A stretch of 54,678 bases of DNA from Desulfobacterales bacterium (lineage in GTDB: Bacteria; Desulfobacterota; UBA8473), in assembly GCA_016209225.1 (NCBI GenBank), contig JACQWO010000042.1, positions 1-54,678 on the forward strand. The letters are read 5' to 3'. The stretch's first letter is position 1. Each line of letters starts with the position of its first letter. The position numbers and the translations under genes were made by a program. Positions 41,835 to 51,717 of the stretch are shown here, piece by piece. The notes under the pieces are model-generated. The model was not told the origin of the DNA and searched no databases. It saw only the letters and a program-made list of their open reading frames with translations.

Positions 41835-43982
41835 TTATTCCTCAGTCTCGCTAAGACCGGTAAGGGAAAAGAAAATCATGAACCTTTGTTCTCTTCTGCC
41901 CTCGTCCTCGATGACCCTGTCTGAATAGTCTCCCCTTACCCCCCAACATTGGGCTTTATAGTTAAGCCCAAAAATCGTCTCTAAAGATAATTTTTCCAGC
42001 GTTGAGTACCTATTTTCTATATTCAAGCCTACGGAATCCGAAAGCTTAATTTTTAACTTCGTATTAAGATTCCCAATCTGGGGGACCGTATTAAGATTCC
42101 CAATCTGGTCCTTCGTATTCCTGTATTCGAAATCAAGTAAATCTCCCCGTTCATCCTTTAAGCCGATCAAAACATTATATGTGGAAAATTCACTATCGTA
42201 AGTATTATACTCCCCATCCAATCTTAAGGAAGTGTTTTTAGTTGGATATATGTCCAGTTCGCCCGATACTGGAGAGAAGATACGGCGAGAATCATCGGTG
42301 GATGTTCTTGGGTCAGAGAAATTGTAGCTCTGGCTGAGTTTTAGTCTGACAAGCTTGTGGTAATACTGGTCATCTGTTCCTTCATATATTTTCCCTGTGA
42401 GATCACTGATAAGGGAATAGGTAATGGAGTTTTTTTTGTCAATCCTATCAACAGGATCAAAGTTTGGAAGGCTTCCCTGGTCAACATCCGGGATAAACGT
42501 ATACTTTAACTCCGGTTTAACGGAGTGTTTTAATTTTTTAAGGCTTTCTCCACCAACATCAAATATCCTTTGAAATGCCGTGGTTAATCCCAGATTAAGA
42601 TCGTAGATTCCCCTGGTATAACTCTTATCCTCTCCTTCATCGAGCCTGTATATTGTCTCCCTACCCCCGATCTCCGGCTTTAACTCAAAATAGTCCGTAT
42701 GAAAAGTATACAGTAACTTTGGATAAATATCTACCCTCTGGCCTGTTTCTCCTTCCTCCCGCCAAAAATTATCTAAAGCAGATGTAAGGCTATAAAATAG
42801 AGGGGATCCCATGATACTCTGTTTTGAACCGGCAAACTCCACCTTTGGAAGACTCTGGAGGGTAGTTTTATCCTCTTTTTCCAGGTCTTCGGTATACCTA
42901 AGCTCGGAATTTAGACTGAATTTCTGCCAGAGTTTAGTCGCAAAAACAGTTGATTCCAGTTTTTCTTTGGACCTATCATCAACAATCTTGCCAAAATCTT
43001 TGAAAAAGTCTCTATCGCTCACATGGGTGACATCAGCCTTTGCAGAGAAGGAAGGATCGAGATACTCTTCATGCCGGTACCTGAGCATCGTTCTATCAAG
43101 GCCACTGATGAGATATTCTCCCTTTCTTTCTTCCTTCAAATCTCTATAACTTTCCATCTCTCTCATATTATAGAGATAAAGGTTCCCAAAACTATTCCTG
43201 GTAAATATATAACGGTACTCCAGCGCCTCTCCTACCCCTCTTTTGCTTCGGTAGTCCAGGGAAAAAGTGGCATCCATGTTTTCTGAGATGGCCCAAAAGA
43301 AAGGAAGGGTTATCTCTTCCCCCCCTTCATTGGAATATCCAACAGAGGGAATCAAAAGACCTGTCTGTCTCTTGATCTTAGCAGGGTAAATTATGTAGGG
43401 AAGATATAGAACAGGTATATCCTTTATGTAGAAAGTGGCATGTTTAACCGTGGCATAACCCTCTATGGTTACGTTTACCTCTTTAGCGGTAAATTTCCAT
43501 GGAGGAGAAGGACTATCGCATGTGGTAAACGCCCCATCAATTATCCGATACCTATCTTTATCCCATTTCTCAATCTTTTTACCGGTCAGGTGCAAATTCT
43601 CTCTCTTAAAGAATAGCCTTCCATCATAGACAGTGCCCCTTTGGGTATCCAGATTGATCTCCATCCTATCGCTCTTCAAAGTATCCTCTTCAGTGGTCAA
43701 GGTAATATTACCAGTTGCTTCCGCCTCCTTAGTCTCTTGATTTACCTTTATCATGTCTGCCTTTAATACCCTGTTGTCCTGGACAATTTCCACATTCCCC
43801 TGGGTTGTATAGGTATTCTTTTTGCTATCAAACTCTAACTTATCCGCCTTTATATTTATAGGTTCTTTACCGATCTTTTGATCCCCCTTTATCATGTCTT
43901 CAGAGAACGAATATCCAGGATAACAGAGGAAAATAATCATGAATAAAATGGGGGAAATGACAATAGAAAATCTTCTCATCAA
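41835..43982 (-). CDS. lptD: LPS-assembly outer-membrane protein LptD
   Basis: A 715-residue protein with a signal peptide (residues about 1-27), an OstA/LptA-like N-terminal domain (IKADKLEFDSKKNTYTTQGNVEIVQ, then repeated beta phrases) and a long C-terminal beta-barrel ending GVRGDYSDRVIEDEGRREQRFMIFFSLTGL. It inserts lipopolysaccharide in the outer leaflet with LptE. Two ATGs are adjacent at the start; GGAG suits the first. A hairpin of AACCGTGAAC repeats follows the stop. Near residues 630-645 a small direct duplication (PQIGNLNT twice) is seen. Confidence 0.9.
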   Translation of the reverse strand: MMRRFSIVISPILFMIIFLCYPGYSFSEDMIKGDQKIGKEPINIKADKLEFDSKKNTYTTQGNVEIVQDNRVLKADMIKVNQETKEAEATGNITLTTEEDTLKSDRMEINLDTQRGTVYDGRLFFKRENLHLTGKKIEKWDKDRYRIIDGAFTTCDSPSPPWKFTAKEVNVTIEGYATVKHATFYIKDIPVLYLPYIIYPAKIKRQTGLLIPSVGYSNEGGEEITLPFFWAISENMDATFSLDYRSKRGVGEALEYRYIFTRNSFGNLYLYNMREMESYRDLKEERKGEYLISGLDRTMLRYRHEEYLDPSFSAKADVTHVSDRDFFKDFGKIVDDRSKEKLESTVFATKLWQKFSLNSELRYTEDLEKEDKTTLQSLPKVEFAGSKQSIMGSPLFYSLTSALDNFWREEGETGQRVDIYPKLLYTFHTDYFELKPEIGGRETIYRLDEGEDKSYTRGIYDLNLGLTTAFQRIFDVGGESLKKLKHSVKPELKYTFIPDVDQGSLPNFDPVDRIDKKNSITYSLISDLTGKIYEGTDDQYYHKLVRLKLSQSYNFSDPRTSTDDSRRIFSPVSGELDIYPTKNTSLRLDGEYNTYDSEFSTYNVLIGLKDERGDLLDFEYRNTKDQIGNLNTVPQIGNLNTKLKIKLSDSVGLNIENRYSTLEKLSLETIFGLNYKAQCWGVRGDYSDRVIEDEGRREQRFMIFFSLTGLSETEE

Positions 43983-44636
43983 TTCTCCAGTATCTCATTA
44001 AATAAATACAGATGATCCGACAAGATCCTATTCATAATACTTGCATCTTCCTTTGGCTTTTATCAATTGTCCCAGGAGGTATGCTAAGATCAATCGAAAT
44101 TTAAAGTAATGGCTGCTAAAATGACTGTAATTTCAGGTTGGTATAGAGCATTTTAAGGAAAGGACTGTTTATAAAAAGAGTATTACGAGTGGGGAAGGAT
44201 GTCAAGGTAAAAAAGGTGAGGGGTCAATAGCTTTAACCTTCTAACAATATTACTTTGGCCAAACGGTGAATGCTTTTTCCCCGTGGATACGGTAAGCTGC
44301 AAATCCCGACATACAAATTATAATGCAATGCGTCAAGAGTTTTTTATAAAACATTTGGTATCAACTTTGATGGACTCGTAAAAAGCTGGTTTATGCCGCA
44401 AGCGGCAACCTATGAGCAACGAACTTGAGTTCGTTGGAAGTCAGGCCTTTTAACTAGTTGAAATAATTATAAAAAGGTGCGTTTTTTACTTGTTTTTCGC
44501 TTTAAATTTTGCTATAAAATAGGACAAATCTATTTGTTGACAACAGGGGTAATTTGTTTACTAAGCAGAAACTACTCGGCAGCCAAAGAGAATTGTTGCT
44601 GAAAGATTTCATGGCTTAAGAAAGGGTTTTTACAAG
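43983..44636. other. Gene-free interval before radC with a MITE fragment
   Basis: No protein gene or RNA gene is recognised. From 44367 to about 44463 the sequence starts with the end of MITE family 1 (TTTGATGGACTCGTAAAAAG) followed by two hairpins (GCCGCAAGCGGC and CAACGAACTTGAGTTCGTTG), without a matching right end; it is probably a degraded or divergent copy. The lptD promoter must lie at the left side and the radC promoter at the right. Confidence 0.5.
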
Positions 44637-45338
44637 ATGGATGAGCCTAAGAAAACTGATGGAATAAAGAATTGGCCAAGGTCGGAGAGACCTCGAGAGC
44701 TATTATTGGAGAAAGGCCCTGAATATGTATCCGATGCCGGATTGGTGGCTATACTACTCCGTACAGGCATGAAGGGAAAGGATGCGGTCTCGTTAGGAAG
44801 AGAACTTCTTGAACAGTTTGGTGGACTTGGGGGATTACTGCATGCCAATAGAAACACCCTGGAAGAAATTAAAGGTTTAGGGACTGCTAAGATTGCACAA
44901 TTGCTCGCAGCTACTGAGATTGCAAAGCGGCAATTGAAAGAAGAGATCATTGGTAAGGCTATTATTAACGGACCTGAGGATGTGCTCGAATACCTTTCTT
45001 TATCAATGTCAAATCTAAAAGAAGAGGTTTTCAAGGTTATTTATCTGAATAGTGCCAATATGGTCCTGGCTGCTGAGGATTTATTTAAGGGCACTGTCGA
45101 TCAATCCGCTGTCTACCCCAGGGAGGTAATCAAAAAGGCCTTTGAATTGAATGCCTCTGGGCTCATTTTCGTTCACAATCATCCTTCAGGTAGTTTAAAG
45201 CCTAGCAAGCACGACTTATTATTAAACGAAAGATTGGTTAAAGCCTGCCATGCTGTTGATCTGACACCACTCGATCACCTGATAATAGGCACTGCCGGAC
45301 ACATCTCATTTAAAGAGAAAGGCCTGTTTCTGAAATAA
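44637..45338 (+). CDS. radC: RadC/JAB-domain DNA-repair-type protein
   Basis: A 233-residue RadC protein: N-terminal helix-hairpin-helix region (GLGTAKIAQLLAATE) and a C-terminal JAB/MPN domain with FVHNHPSGSLKPSKHD, whose His-x-His and Asp bind zinc. Despite the name, the repair role is doubtful for the family. It is complete and encoded alone, convergent with mnmE. Confidence 0.94.
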   Translation: MDEPKKTDGIKNWPRSERPRELLLEKGPEYVSDAGLVAILLRTGMKGKDAVSLGRELLEQFGGLGGLLHANRNTLEEIKGLGTAKIAQLLAATEIAKRQLKEEIIGKAIINGPEDVLEYLSLSMSNLKEEVFKVIYLNSANMVLAAEDLFKGTVDQSAVYPREVIKKAFELNASGLIFVHNHPSGSLKPSKHDLLLNERLVKACHAVDLTPLDHLIIGTAGHISFKEKGLFLK

Positions 45339-45361
45339 GAGAAATAGGTAGGTTTAATAGT

Positions 45362-46741
45362 CTATTTACCAATGCAGAATCCTGAGAAGATTCTATCCAG
45401 GATGTCATCTGAGGTAGTTTCACCAACGATTTCGCCCAAACATTTTAGTGAAAGCTGTATGTCTAATGCGGTAAATTCCTGGGACATTTCTTTAATTAGG
45501 CTTTCTTCGGCATGTGCTAGATTATCCAGAGTCTTTTCCAGAGCTATTTTATGCCTTATGTTAGTGATAAATACCGATGGGGGGGATTCTAATTTATGCT
45601 GGATAATAGCAGAAAATACCGCCTCTTTTAATTCTTCTATTCCTTGAGAATATAAAGCAGAGATGGGTACTATGGGATAATTCTTTAACTTATCCTTAGC
45701 CTTGCTAATGGAGCTCTCCTGTACTAAATCAATCTTATTCAATGCAATTACGACTTTCTTGTCAATCAGTCCCGCGACTATGTCAAAATCTCCTTGGTCC
45801 AACTCCTGACTGCTGTCTATCACCAGTATCACCAGGTCAGCGGAGGCCAACTTTTCTTTGGCTAACCTGATCCCTTCTTTTTCGATAACATCTTTAGCAT
45901 CTCCCATCCCTGCTGTATCTATGATCTTCAATGGGAATCCCTTAACGCTGATTGCTTCTTCGATAATATCCCTGGTTGTTCCAGGTATGGAGGTCACGAT
46001 AGCCCGCTTTTCTTTGAGCAGGGCATTAAGCAAACTAGACTTTCCTACATTAGGCTTTCCAATAATAATGGCTGAGATACCATCCCTGTAAAACCTTCCT
46101 TCTTCATAGCTGTCTATTAATGTCCTGATGTTATCCATCAATGCTTTGATCCTGGTCAGCAGTTCATGAGGGGGGATTATGTTGATATCTTCTTCTGGGA
46201 AGTCAATAGAGGCTTCAAGATAAGTTAACACGTTTGTTAAGCCTTCTTTTAGCTTCATTACCTCTTTTGACAAAACACCTTTTAGTTGTTGGGTGGCTAC
46301 CCTAAGGCTGGCATTTGTTTGGGAATTGACTATGTCAACTACTGCCTCAGCTTGTGATAAGTCAATTCTCCCGTTAATAAAGGCTCTTTTTGTGAATTCT
46401 CCGGGCTCGGCTAGTCTGGCCCCTTCTTTTAATACGATTTCAAGGATTTTTTGTAAGACAAGAAAACCACTATGGCAGTTTATCTCAACCACATCCTCCT
46501 TAGTATACGATGTGGGTTTTCGCATGAAAGACAACAAGACTTCATCTATTACTGAGCCATCCTGAGTATCTATTACCTCGCCATAGTGTAAGTGGTAGGG
46601 TTTTAGTTCGGAAGGTTGAGCCTTTCTCCTGAAAATTTTTTTTGCAATCTCAAAAGACTTAGGCCCGCTAATCTTAATGATTCCAATCCCACCTGTACCA
46701 AATGGGGTGGCTATGGCTGCTATTGTATCCTCATCAATCAT
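45362..46741 (-). CDS. mnmE: tRNA uridine-5-carboxymethylaminomethyl modification GTPase
   Basis: A 459-residue GTPase that with MnmG modifies U34 of certain tRNAs. N-terminal folate-binding domain (DTIAAIATPFGTGGIGIIKISG), G1 GKPNVGKSSLLN, G2/G3 TTRD and DTAGM, G4 NKID, and the C-terminal Cys motif CIGK are all present. Last gene of the conserved rpmH-rnpA-yidD-yidC-jag-mnmE cluster; mnmG is not in the window. Confidence 0.96.
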   Translation of the reverse strand: MIDEDTIAAIATPFGTGGIGIIKISGPKSFEIAKKIFRRKAQPSELKPYHLHYGEVIDTQDGSVIDEVLLSFMRKPTSYTKEDVVEINCHSGFLVLQKILEIVLKEGARLAEPGEFTKRAFINGRIDLSQAEAVVDIVNSQTNASLRVATQQLKGVLSKEVMKLKEGLTNVLTYLEASIDFPEEDINIIPPHELLTRIKALMDNIRTLIDSYEEGRFYRDGISAIIIGKPNVGKSSLLNALLKEKRAIVTSIPGTTRDIIEEAISVKGFPLKIIDTAGMGDAKDVIEKEGIRLAKEKLASADLVILVIDSSQELDQGDFDIVAGLIDKKVVIALNKIDLVQESSISKAKDKLKNYPIVPISALYSQGIEELKEAVFSAIIQHKLESPPSVFITNIRHKIALEKTLDNLAHAEESLIKEMSQEFTALDIQLSLKCLGEIVGETTSDDILDRIFSGFCIGK

Positions 46742-46754
46742 TATTTGCTTAAAG

Positions 46755-47393
46755 CTATAAACCTTTTTTGGTGGAGATAACTACCTTTCTTAGGTGCCCA
46801 TCACCCTTGCTCTTTGTTATAAGTTTGGCGTCGCCCTGGAGTGCCATGTGGATGACCCTGCGGTCGTGAGCATTTAATGGGGTTATATAAACAGGCTTTC
46901 CAAGCCTTTTGACCTTTTCGCCCAATTTTAGGGCTAAGTTTTTTAAGGATTCTGTCCTTCTTTCCCTATAGCCTTCAGTATCAATAATAATCCACTTTCT
47001 ATCTCCTGAGGAGCGATTGACTATCTTGTCAACAATGTACTGTAAAGCATCTAACGTCTGACCCCTCCTGCCAATGAGCAGACCGCTGCCATCTCCGTTG
47101 ATATTGAGAAGTATTTTATCACCAAGGTCTTCGGCATTAACATTAGCATCTACCTTTAATCTGGCGAGGATATCCTCAAGTGTCTTCTTTGCATTCTCAA
47201 GTTTGTCTTTGCATTCAACCTTTTTTAAACTGGCCTTAATTCTTGCTTTTTTTATTCCCACAAGGCCAAATAAACCACTGATACCACTCGAAATAATTTC
47301 TATATTCAATCTCTCTTCAGGGAGATTAAATTCCTGGCAAGCCTTTTCAATTGCCTTTTCAACTGTTTTACCATCTGTTTCAATAAAAACCAT
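46755..47393 (-). CDS. jag: Jag/KhpB RNA-binding protein
   Basis: A 212-residue protein with N-terminal Jag domain (residues 1-50), a KH domain (ILLNINGDGSGLLIGRRGQTLDALQYIVD with the GxxG loop GRRG) and an R3H domain (NLALKLGEKVKRLGKPVYITPLNAHDRRVIHMAL). It is the usual companion of yidC. ATG 47393 has AGGAGG upstream and the typical start; the open frame runs 22 codons further into the yidC gene. Confidence 0.94.
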   Translation of the reverse strand: MVFIETDGKTVEKAIEKACQEFNLPEERLNIEIISSGISGLFGLVGIKKARIKASLKKVECKDKLENAKKTLEDILARLKVDANVNAEDLGDKILLNINGDGSGLLIGRRGQTLDALQYIVDKIVNRSSGDRKWIIIDTEGYRERRTESLKNLALKLGEKVKRLGKPVYITPLNAHDRRVIHMALQGDAKLITKSKGDGHLRKVVISTKKGL

Positions 47394-47409
47394 GGAGTAC
47401 CTCCTTGGA

Positions 47410-49035
47410 TTATGCCGTATACTTGTTAATATAGAACTGTTGGCCAATAGATAACACATTATTGACTAGCCAGTAAATGACGAGCCCAGATGGAAAATTG
47501 AGGAACATAATGGTGAATACAATAGGCATCAGTAACATTATTTTTGCTTGAGTTGGGTCTCCAACTGTAGGCGTCATCTTTTGCTGTATAAACATTGATG
47601 CCCCCATTATAATAGGGGTAATGTAGTAAGGGTCCTTTGCAGACAAATCATTAATCCAGAAGATAAAAGGGGCATGTCTCAGCTCAATAGACCCCAATAA
47701 TGCTTTGTATAAAGCAAAAAAGACAGGGATCTGCAAAATCATAGGGAGACATCCACCCAATGGGTTGACCTTATGGGATCTATATAGTGCCATTATCTCT
47801 TTGTTTAATCTTTCTTTGTCGTCTTTGTACTTCTTCTTTAGTTTAAGCATCAAGGGTTGAACTTTCTGCATATTTTTCATAGACTTATAACTGGTATGAG
47901 TCAGAGGAAAGAAAAGGATTTTTATAACTACGGTTAAAACAATAATCGCCAGCCCAAAGTTATGGGTGCCTTTATTTATATATTTTAAAAAGATCAATAG
48001 AGGTTTTGCAATAACGTCGAACCATCCAAAGTTAAGGACTTTTTGTAAATCAGCCCCAACGGATTTTAGCACATCAAGGTCCTTAGGCCCTAGATACAAA
48101 GAGTAGCTATGCGACATCTTCCCTCCTGGGTACGGTTCTATTGGTTGAATAATATCAACGGATACAACATCTTCGGAGGATTTAGACATCCTTAATTTTA
48201 CATTCCGGGATTCTTTAGGAATTATTGAAGATATAAAGTACTTATCTTCGTAACCAGCCCATTTAACTGTCCCAGAGTATGTCCTATCTTTATCCAATTT
48301 CTTAATCTTTACTTCTTCCAAATTCCCATCTATCAAAGCTACCGGACCTGAGAAACTATAACTGTCTACTTCTTTTGAGGGATCGAGTTTGGTCTTCCAG
48401 CTTAGAGCAACACCTTCTTTAGTGTATTTATCAGAGAGGTTAGAAATGTTTACGTCTAACCCAACCAGATACTTGCCTGCAGAAAAGGTAAACTTTTTAA
48501 TAAGTTCTATACCATTAGGAGAAGTCCAGGAGAAAGAAATGGAACCCTGTTCCCCTCTTTCCTTCAATGATAGAGACTCCTTATTCACTTCGAATGAAGC
48601 CTCTCTGATATCATGCAAATCGGTTTTGGAGAACTCTAAGCCCAGTGGATAAGCCTCTGATTTCCCGCCTGCTACCAGGTCTATATTTTGAGCGTCTTTC
48701 CCAATCTTATCTTTATATTTTTGTAGTTTCCAACTCTTCAGTTTAGCACCACGAGTAGTAAAGACAGCAGTATATAAGTCTGTTGTTACTGTTATCTCTT
48801 TTTCCCCTTTTTGTGCAATCTTCTGAACTTTAACAAGGGGCATTTTACTCATTGTCTCAGGGAGAATCTTTTCTTCCCTGGCCATACCTTCCAATCCTTC
48901 TTTTTTCGGTTCCGTAACCTTGGCTTGTGGGACATCCTTGTTTGCCGGCATTTTTTTGTTTTTATCTACAAGATACTGGTATAAAAAAAGGACCACTAAA
49001 GATAAAATTACAGCTATGAAGGCTCTCTTTTCCAT
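47410..49035 (-). CDS. yidC: Membrane protein insertase YidC
   Basis: A 541-residue Gram-negative-type YidC: N-terminal membrane helix (FIAVILSLVVLFLYQYL), large periplasmic beta domain (about 60-330) and five C-terminal membrane segments including FFPLTHTSYKSMKNMQKVQP. It inserts proteins in the inner membrane alone or with Sec. ATG 49035 follows GGAG at seven bases; TTG 49041 is possible. It is 17 bp upstream of jag. Confidence 0.95.
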   Translation of the reverse strand: MEKRAFIAVILSLVVLFLYQYLVDKNKKMPANKDVPQAKVTEPKKEGLEGMAREEKILPETMSKMPLVKVQKIAQKGEKEITVTTDLYTAVFTTRGAKLKSWKLQKYKDKIGKDAQNIDLVAGGKSEAYPLGLEFSKTDLHDIREASFEVNKESLSLKERGEQGSISFSWTSPNGIELIKKFTFSAGKYLVGLDVNISNLSDKYTKEGVALSWKTKLDPSKEVDSYSFSGPVALIDGNLEEVKIKKLDKDRTYSGTVKWAGYEDKYFISSIIPKESRNVKLRMSKSSEDVVSVDIIQPIEPYPGGKMSHSYSLYLGPKDLDVLKSVGADLQKVLNFGWFDVIAKPLLIFLKYINKGTHNFGLAIIVLTVVIKILFFPLTHTSYKSMKNMQKVQPLMLKLKKKYKDDKERLNKEIMALYRSHKVNPLGGCLPMILQIPVFFALYKALLGSIELRHAPFIFWINDLSAKDPYYITPIIMGASMFIQQKMTPTVGDPTQAKIMLLMPIVFTIMFLNFPSGLVIYWLVNNVLSIGQQFYINKYTA

Positions 49036-49056
49036 TAACAAACTCCAGACAAAATT

Positions 49057-49284
49057 TTATTTCCCATCGCTTTTAGCCACAGGATCGTAGCCTCCAGGAT
49101 GAAAGGGATGGCATTTCAGCATCCTCAGAATAGACAATCCTAAACCCTTGAATAACCCATGGATTTCTAAGGCCTGAATTGCATAAGAAGAGCAGGTTGG
49201 ACTAAATCGACAAGAGGGAAATTTTAGTGGAGATAAGAATTTCTGATAATACCTGATGACTGCTAGTATGGTTTTTTTTATCAT
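49057..49284 (-). CDS. yidD: Membrane protein insertion efficiency factor YidD
   Basis: A 75-residue protein with the three-Cys family signature: [45 protein letters not shown]. It starts with an amphipathic helix ([19 protein letters not shown]). It assists YidC, encoded next. Confidence 0.95.
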   Translation of the reverse strand: MIKKTILAVIRYYQKFLSPLKFPSCRFSPTCSSYAIQALEIHGLFKGLGLSILRMLKCHPFHPGGYDPVAKSDGK

Positions 49285-49368
49285 TACAAAGGTTTCAAAA
49301 AGTATTTAGGGCAAAACCTATAATCTCAGTGAATCGTAATTCTTAATTAGTACCCCAACTACTTGACT

Positions 49369-49701
49369 TTATTCCAGAAATCCTTTCAATTCCTCATATA
49401 GTGTAAAATAATTCAGGGAAGCCGCCCCTTTCTTCGCAATAAATACTATATCGTGACAACACGGGATTTGGGTTTTGTTGAGTCTAAAAAATTCCCTGAC
49501 CAAACGTTTGACCCTGTTTCTTTTAACCGCATTCCCCACCTTTTTGCTAACTGTAATACCCAAACGGTTTTTATCCGCATCATTGGGGTTAAATATTACG
49601 GTAAAGTTGCCAGTTTGAAATTTTTCCCCCTTTGTCAGCACTTCTTTAAAATGAGGCCCTTTAAAAATCCTTTCGTCTTTCCGTAAGGAAAATTCTGACA
49701 T
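49369..49701 (-). CDS. rnpA: Ribonuclease P protein component
   Basis: A 110-residue protein with the RnpA signature KVGNAVKRNRVKRLVREFFR and the N-terminal SLRKDERIFKGPHFKEVL. It binds the RNase P RNA and helps process tRNA 5' ends. ATG 49701 gives the family's normal N-terminus, but its ribosome site is poor; a TTG at 49752 adds 17 residues and lies 8 bp after rpmH. Such overlap and start ambiguity are common at rpmH-rnpA. Confidence 0.93.
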   Translation of the reverse strand: MSEFSLRKDERIFKGPHFKEVLTKGEKFQTGNFTVIFNPNDADKNRLGITVSKKVGNAVKRNRVKRLVREFFRLNKTQIPCCHDIVFIAKKGAASLNYFTLYEELKGFLE

Positions 49702-49760
49702 TTTACTAACAATGAGCACTCTTTTATTTAAAGAAGATGGTTTATCTGGCAAGCCTTTGG

Positions 49761-49895
49761 TTAAACTGATAATCTTTGTCTTCCCTTTGCCCTTCTACGT
49801 TTTATTACTGCCCTTCCTGACTTAGTTCTCATCCTACACAAAAAACCATGGGTTCTTTTTCTCTTTAGATTACTAGGTTGAAATGTCCTCTTCAT
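49761..49895 (-). CDS. rpmH: 50S ribosomal protein L34
   Basis: A 44-residue L34, beginning [18 protein letters not shown] and ending [13 protein letters not shown], complete and unmistakable. It starts the cluster with rnpA, yidD, yidC, jag and mnmE. The usual dnaA neighbour is not found upstream. Confidence 0.97.
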   Translation of the reverse strand: MKRTFQPSNLKRKRTHGFLCRMRTKSGRAVIKRRRAKGRQRLSV

Positions 49896-50003
49896 TTGAG
49901 CCGATTCCCTCTCTAAAATTCCCTATTTATTGACCCGTATTCAACTTTTTTATGAATGATCCAAAAATATAATTCCTAGAACGCAGAGAAATTAAGCATT
50001 CAT

Positions 50004-50032
50004 TTTAAACCATAATTACTATTATTTGTCAA
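50004..50032 (-). promoter_or_regulatory. Candidate sigma-70 promoter of rpmH
   Basis: On the minus strand TTGACA (50027-50032) is followed after 17 bases by TTTAAA (50004-50009), about 110 bp before the rpmH start. A MITE-like element begins 19 bp upstream of the -35 box, so the promoter seems just spared. Confidence 0.5.
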
Positions 50033-50050
50033 GTTTTTTGTCTGTTGAAA

Positions 50051-50212
50051 TTGGATGGACTCGTAAAAAGTCAAGATTGGGATGGCAAAGTAAAAAGCTC
50101 CAGATGCAAGGCGCGCAAATCCTGAGGAGTGAGGCGTACTTTGGGGTACGCCGCAACGACGAAGGATGCAGGGTAACGCAGCAGATGGACTTTTTACGAA
50201 GCCATCAAATTG
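50051..50212. mobile_element. MITE-like element, family 1 (copy B)
   Basis: A 162-bp noncoding element from TTGGATGGACTCGTAAAAAGTC to GACTTTTTACGAAGCCATCAAATTGG, with inverted ends. The interior has GGCGTACTTTGGGGTACGCC, a second hairpin. It lies in the 530-bp gap between rpmH and the PAC2 gene, the rest of which (to 50427) shows nothing recognisable apart from a GGGGGGG run at 50379. Confidence 0.78.
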
Positions 50213-50427
50213 GAAAAGGGAAGGCACATGGTATCCTGGTTTGGATGGGAAAATATCCTTTGATAGGACAGAAAGGAGAAGTAGGTGCTATAATGCCCAT
50301 AGAATATATACCAGATAATATGGGGTCTTAATCTGCTTGGCAGGAACATACCTTATAGGACTACTATGTATAAAAAAGGGGGGGGTGAGGTAACTGAAAA
50401 ATAGGGTAGAGTATCCTTTTGGACTAT

Positions 50428-51243
50428 TTAATGGATATAACCTGGGCATTTATTTCCCCCTTTCTCTAGCATCTGGTCTAACTTAAGATCTTCTATTTTA
50501 AGGAAGAACTTTTCTATTTCACTCTCTGTGTATCTAGCCAAAACTTCAAGCTCGGTCATATCGATTTTGATGCCTATAATTTTTGTAAAAACCTCAAGTA
50601 TAACCTGGGACGATCTTGGATTTTCTATCTGAGTCGCATAGTAGGGCATTTCGCCAAGCAGGCAAATACCTTCTATCCCCTTTTCCTTAGCTACCCCCAG
50701 TATTACTCCGTTCATACCACCGACATGACCGTCATTCATAGATAATACATTATTGTTTTCTAACTTCTCGATGAGTTCTTTGCTGGTGGCTACTCCCCAG
50801 ACCCTTGGTTTTTCCTTATAGTGGGTATCTATAGCAAATGCTGCAAAAGAGTATACCATTTTGACCTTAAACCTTTCTGCAACATCCAAAACCATATCAG
50901 CAAACTCATATTCCCTGCCGGAAAGAGGTTGAGCATCCCCTATAAAGAATATAATGTCATTCTCCGCACCCTCGTTTTTCTTATAGTAAAATTTATTCTC
51001 CGGTAATTTTATTGGCTCTATCAGGTTGTTTCTAATGTAGACTATATTAGATTGAAAAAACCCGGCAGGATTTATTATGCCGAATTCTTCAGCTCTCAGT
51101 TTTTCTCTCATATAGGTTGCTGCTTTTAAAGCAACGTTTCCCATGCCAGGCCACGCTGTAATCATGCAAGGATTCCTTAATTCTGGTTCTTTGTAGAGCG
51201 TTATGGGTGAAACGATTTCTCTTTGATCTTTATTTTTCGTCAT
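50428..51243 (-). CDS. PAC2-family protein
   Basis: A 271-residue soluble protein that looks like the PAC2 (proteasome assembly chaperone-like) family: ITAWPGMGNVALKAATYM near the front, FFIGDAQPLSG, MVYSFAAFAIDTHYKEKPRVWGVAT and GVAKEKGIEGICLLGEMPYYATQIENPRSS. Bacterial members have no settled function; no proteasome genes are near. Start ATG is clear. The C-terminal 35 residues are charged and helical. Confidence 0.85.
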   Translation of the reverse strand: MTKNKDQREIVSPITLYKEPELRNPCMITAWPGMGNVALKAATYMREKLRAEEFGIINPAGFFQSNIVYIRNNLIEPIKLPENKFYYKKNEGAENDIIFFIGDAQPLSGREYEFADMVLDVAERFKVKMVYSFAAFAIDTHYKEKPRVWGVATSKELIEKLENNNVLSMNDGHVGGMNGVILGVAKEKGIEGICLLGEMPYYATQIENPRSSQVILEVFTKIIGIKIDMTELEVLARYTESEIEKFFLKIEDLKLDQMLEKGGNKCPGYIH

Positions 51244-51308
51244 TATTTAGCCTCATAGAATAGACAGTTTTCCCTACTTCAAAATCATTATGTTTTTAGA
51301 CTCAAGGA

Positions 51309-51403
51309 TTGATGGACTCGTAAAAAGTCAAAATTAGGATGGCAAAGTAAAAAACTCCAGACGCAGCGCAACGCCGCAGATGGACTTTTTACGAAGCTAT
51401 CAA
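51309..51403. mobile_element. MITE-like element, family 1 (copy C, short)
   Basis: A 95-bp copy from TTGATGGACTCGTAAAAAGTC to GACTTTTTACGAAGCTATCAA. TCAAGGAT occurs directly repeated at both borders (51302-51309 and 51400-51407), a possible 8-bp target-site duplication that overlaps the element ends. It ends right at the 3' end of the small gene at 51408. Confidence 0.75.
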
Positions 51404-51407
51404 GGAT

Positions 51408-51683
51408 TTAGTTGACTCTTTTTCCATACATAACACTTCCATGCTTTACGGTTATAATGTACTCAATTTCCTCTCCTATCTCAGGTTTTGTCTCAAATTC
51501 CTTTAATATTACTGCCTTCCCATCCTTTGTTTCAATTAATGGCAGCCCATCCAGTCTGCGAAATGAACTTACAACGCCCTTATGAATGCTTTCCTCTTCT
51601 TCCTGACGTTTGACATTATGGACTTTACAGGTAAGGCTTTTTGCAGAAGAATCTTTGTCATTTGAATTGTCTTTTATGGACAT
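51408..51683 (-). CDS. Hypothetical small protein, probable integron cassette gene
   Basis: A 91-residue acidic-basic protein without membrane segments. The C-terminal half (GLPLIETKDGKAVILKEFETKPEIGEEIEYIITVKHGSVMYGKRV) looks like a small beta barrel, perhaps OB-like, but I do not recognise a family. AGGAG lies before ATG, and the leader starts at the attC-like site at 51718, 35 bp upstream, as expected for a cassette. Its own attC, if it had one, would lie where MITE copy C now begins. Confidence 0.6.
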   Translation of the reverse strand: MSIKDNSNDKDSSAKSLTCKVHNVKRQEEEESIHKGVVSSFRRLDGLPLIETKDGKAVILKEFETKPEIGEEIEYIITVKHGSVMYGKRVN

Positions 51684-51717
51684 ATTTACTCCTCATCTTT
51701 AAAATAGTTGGCTGTTT

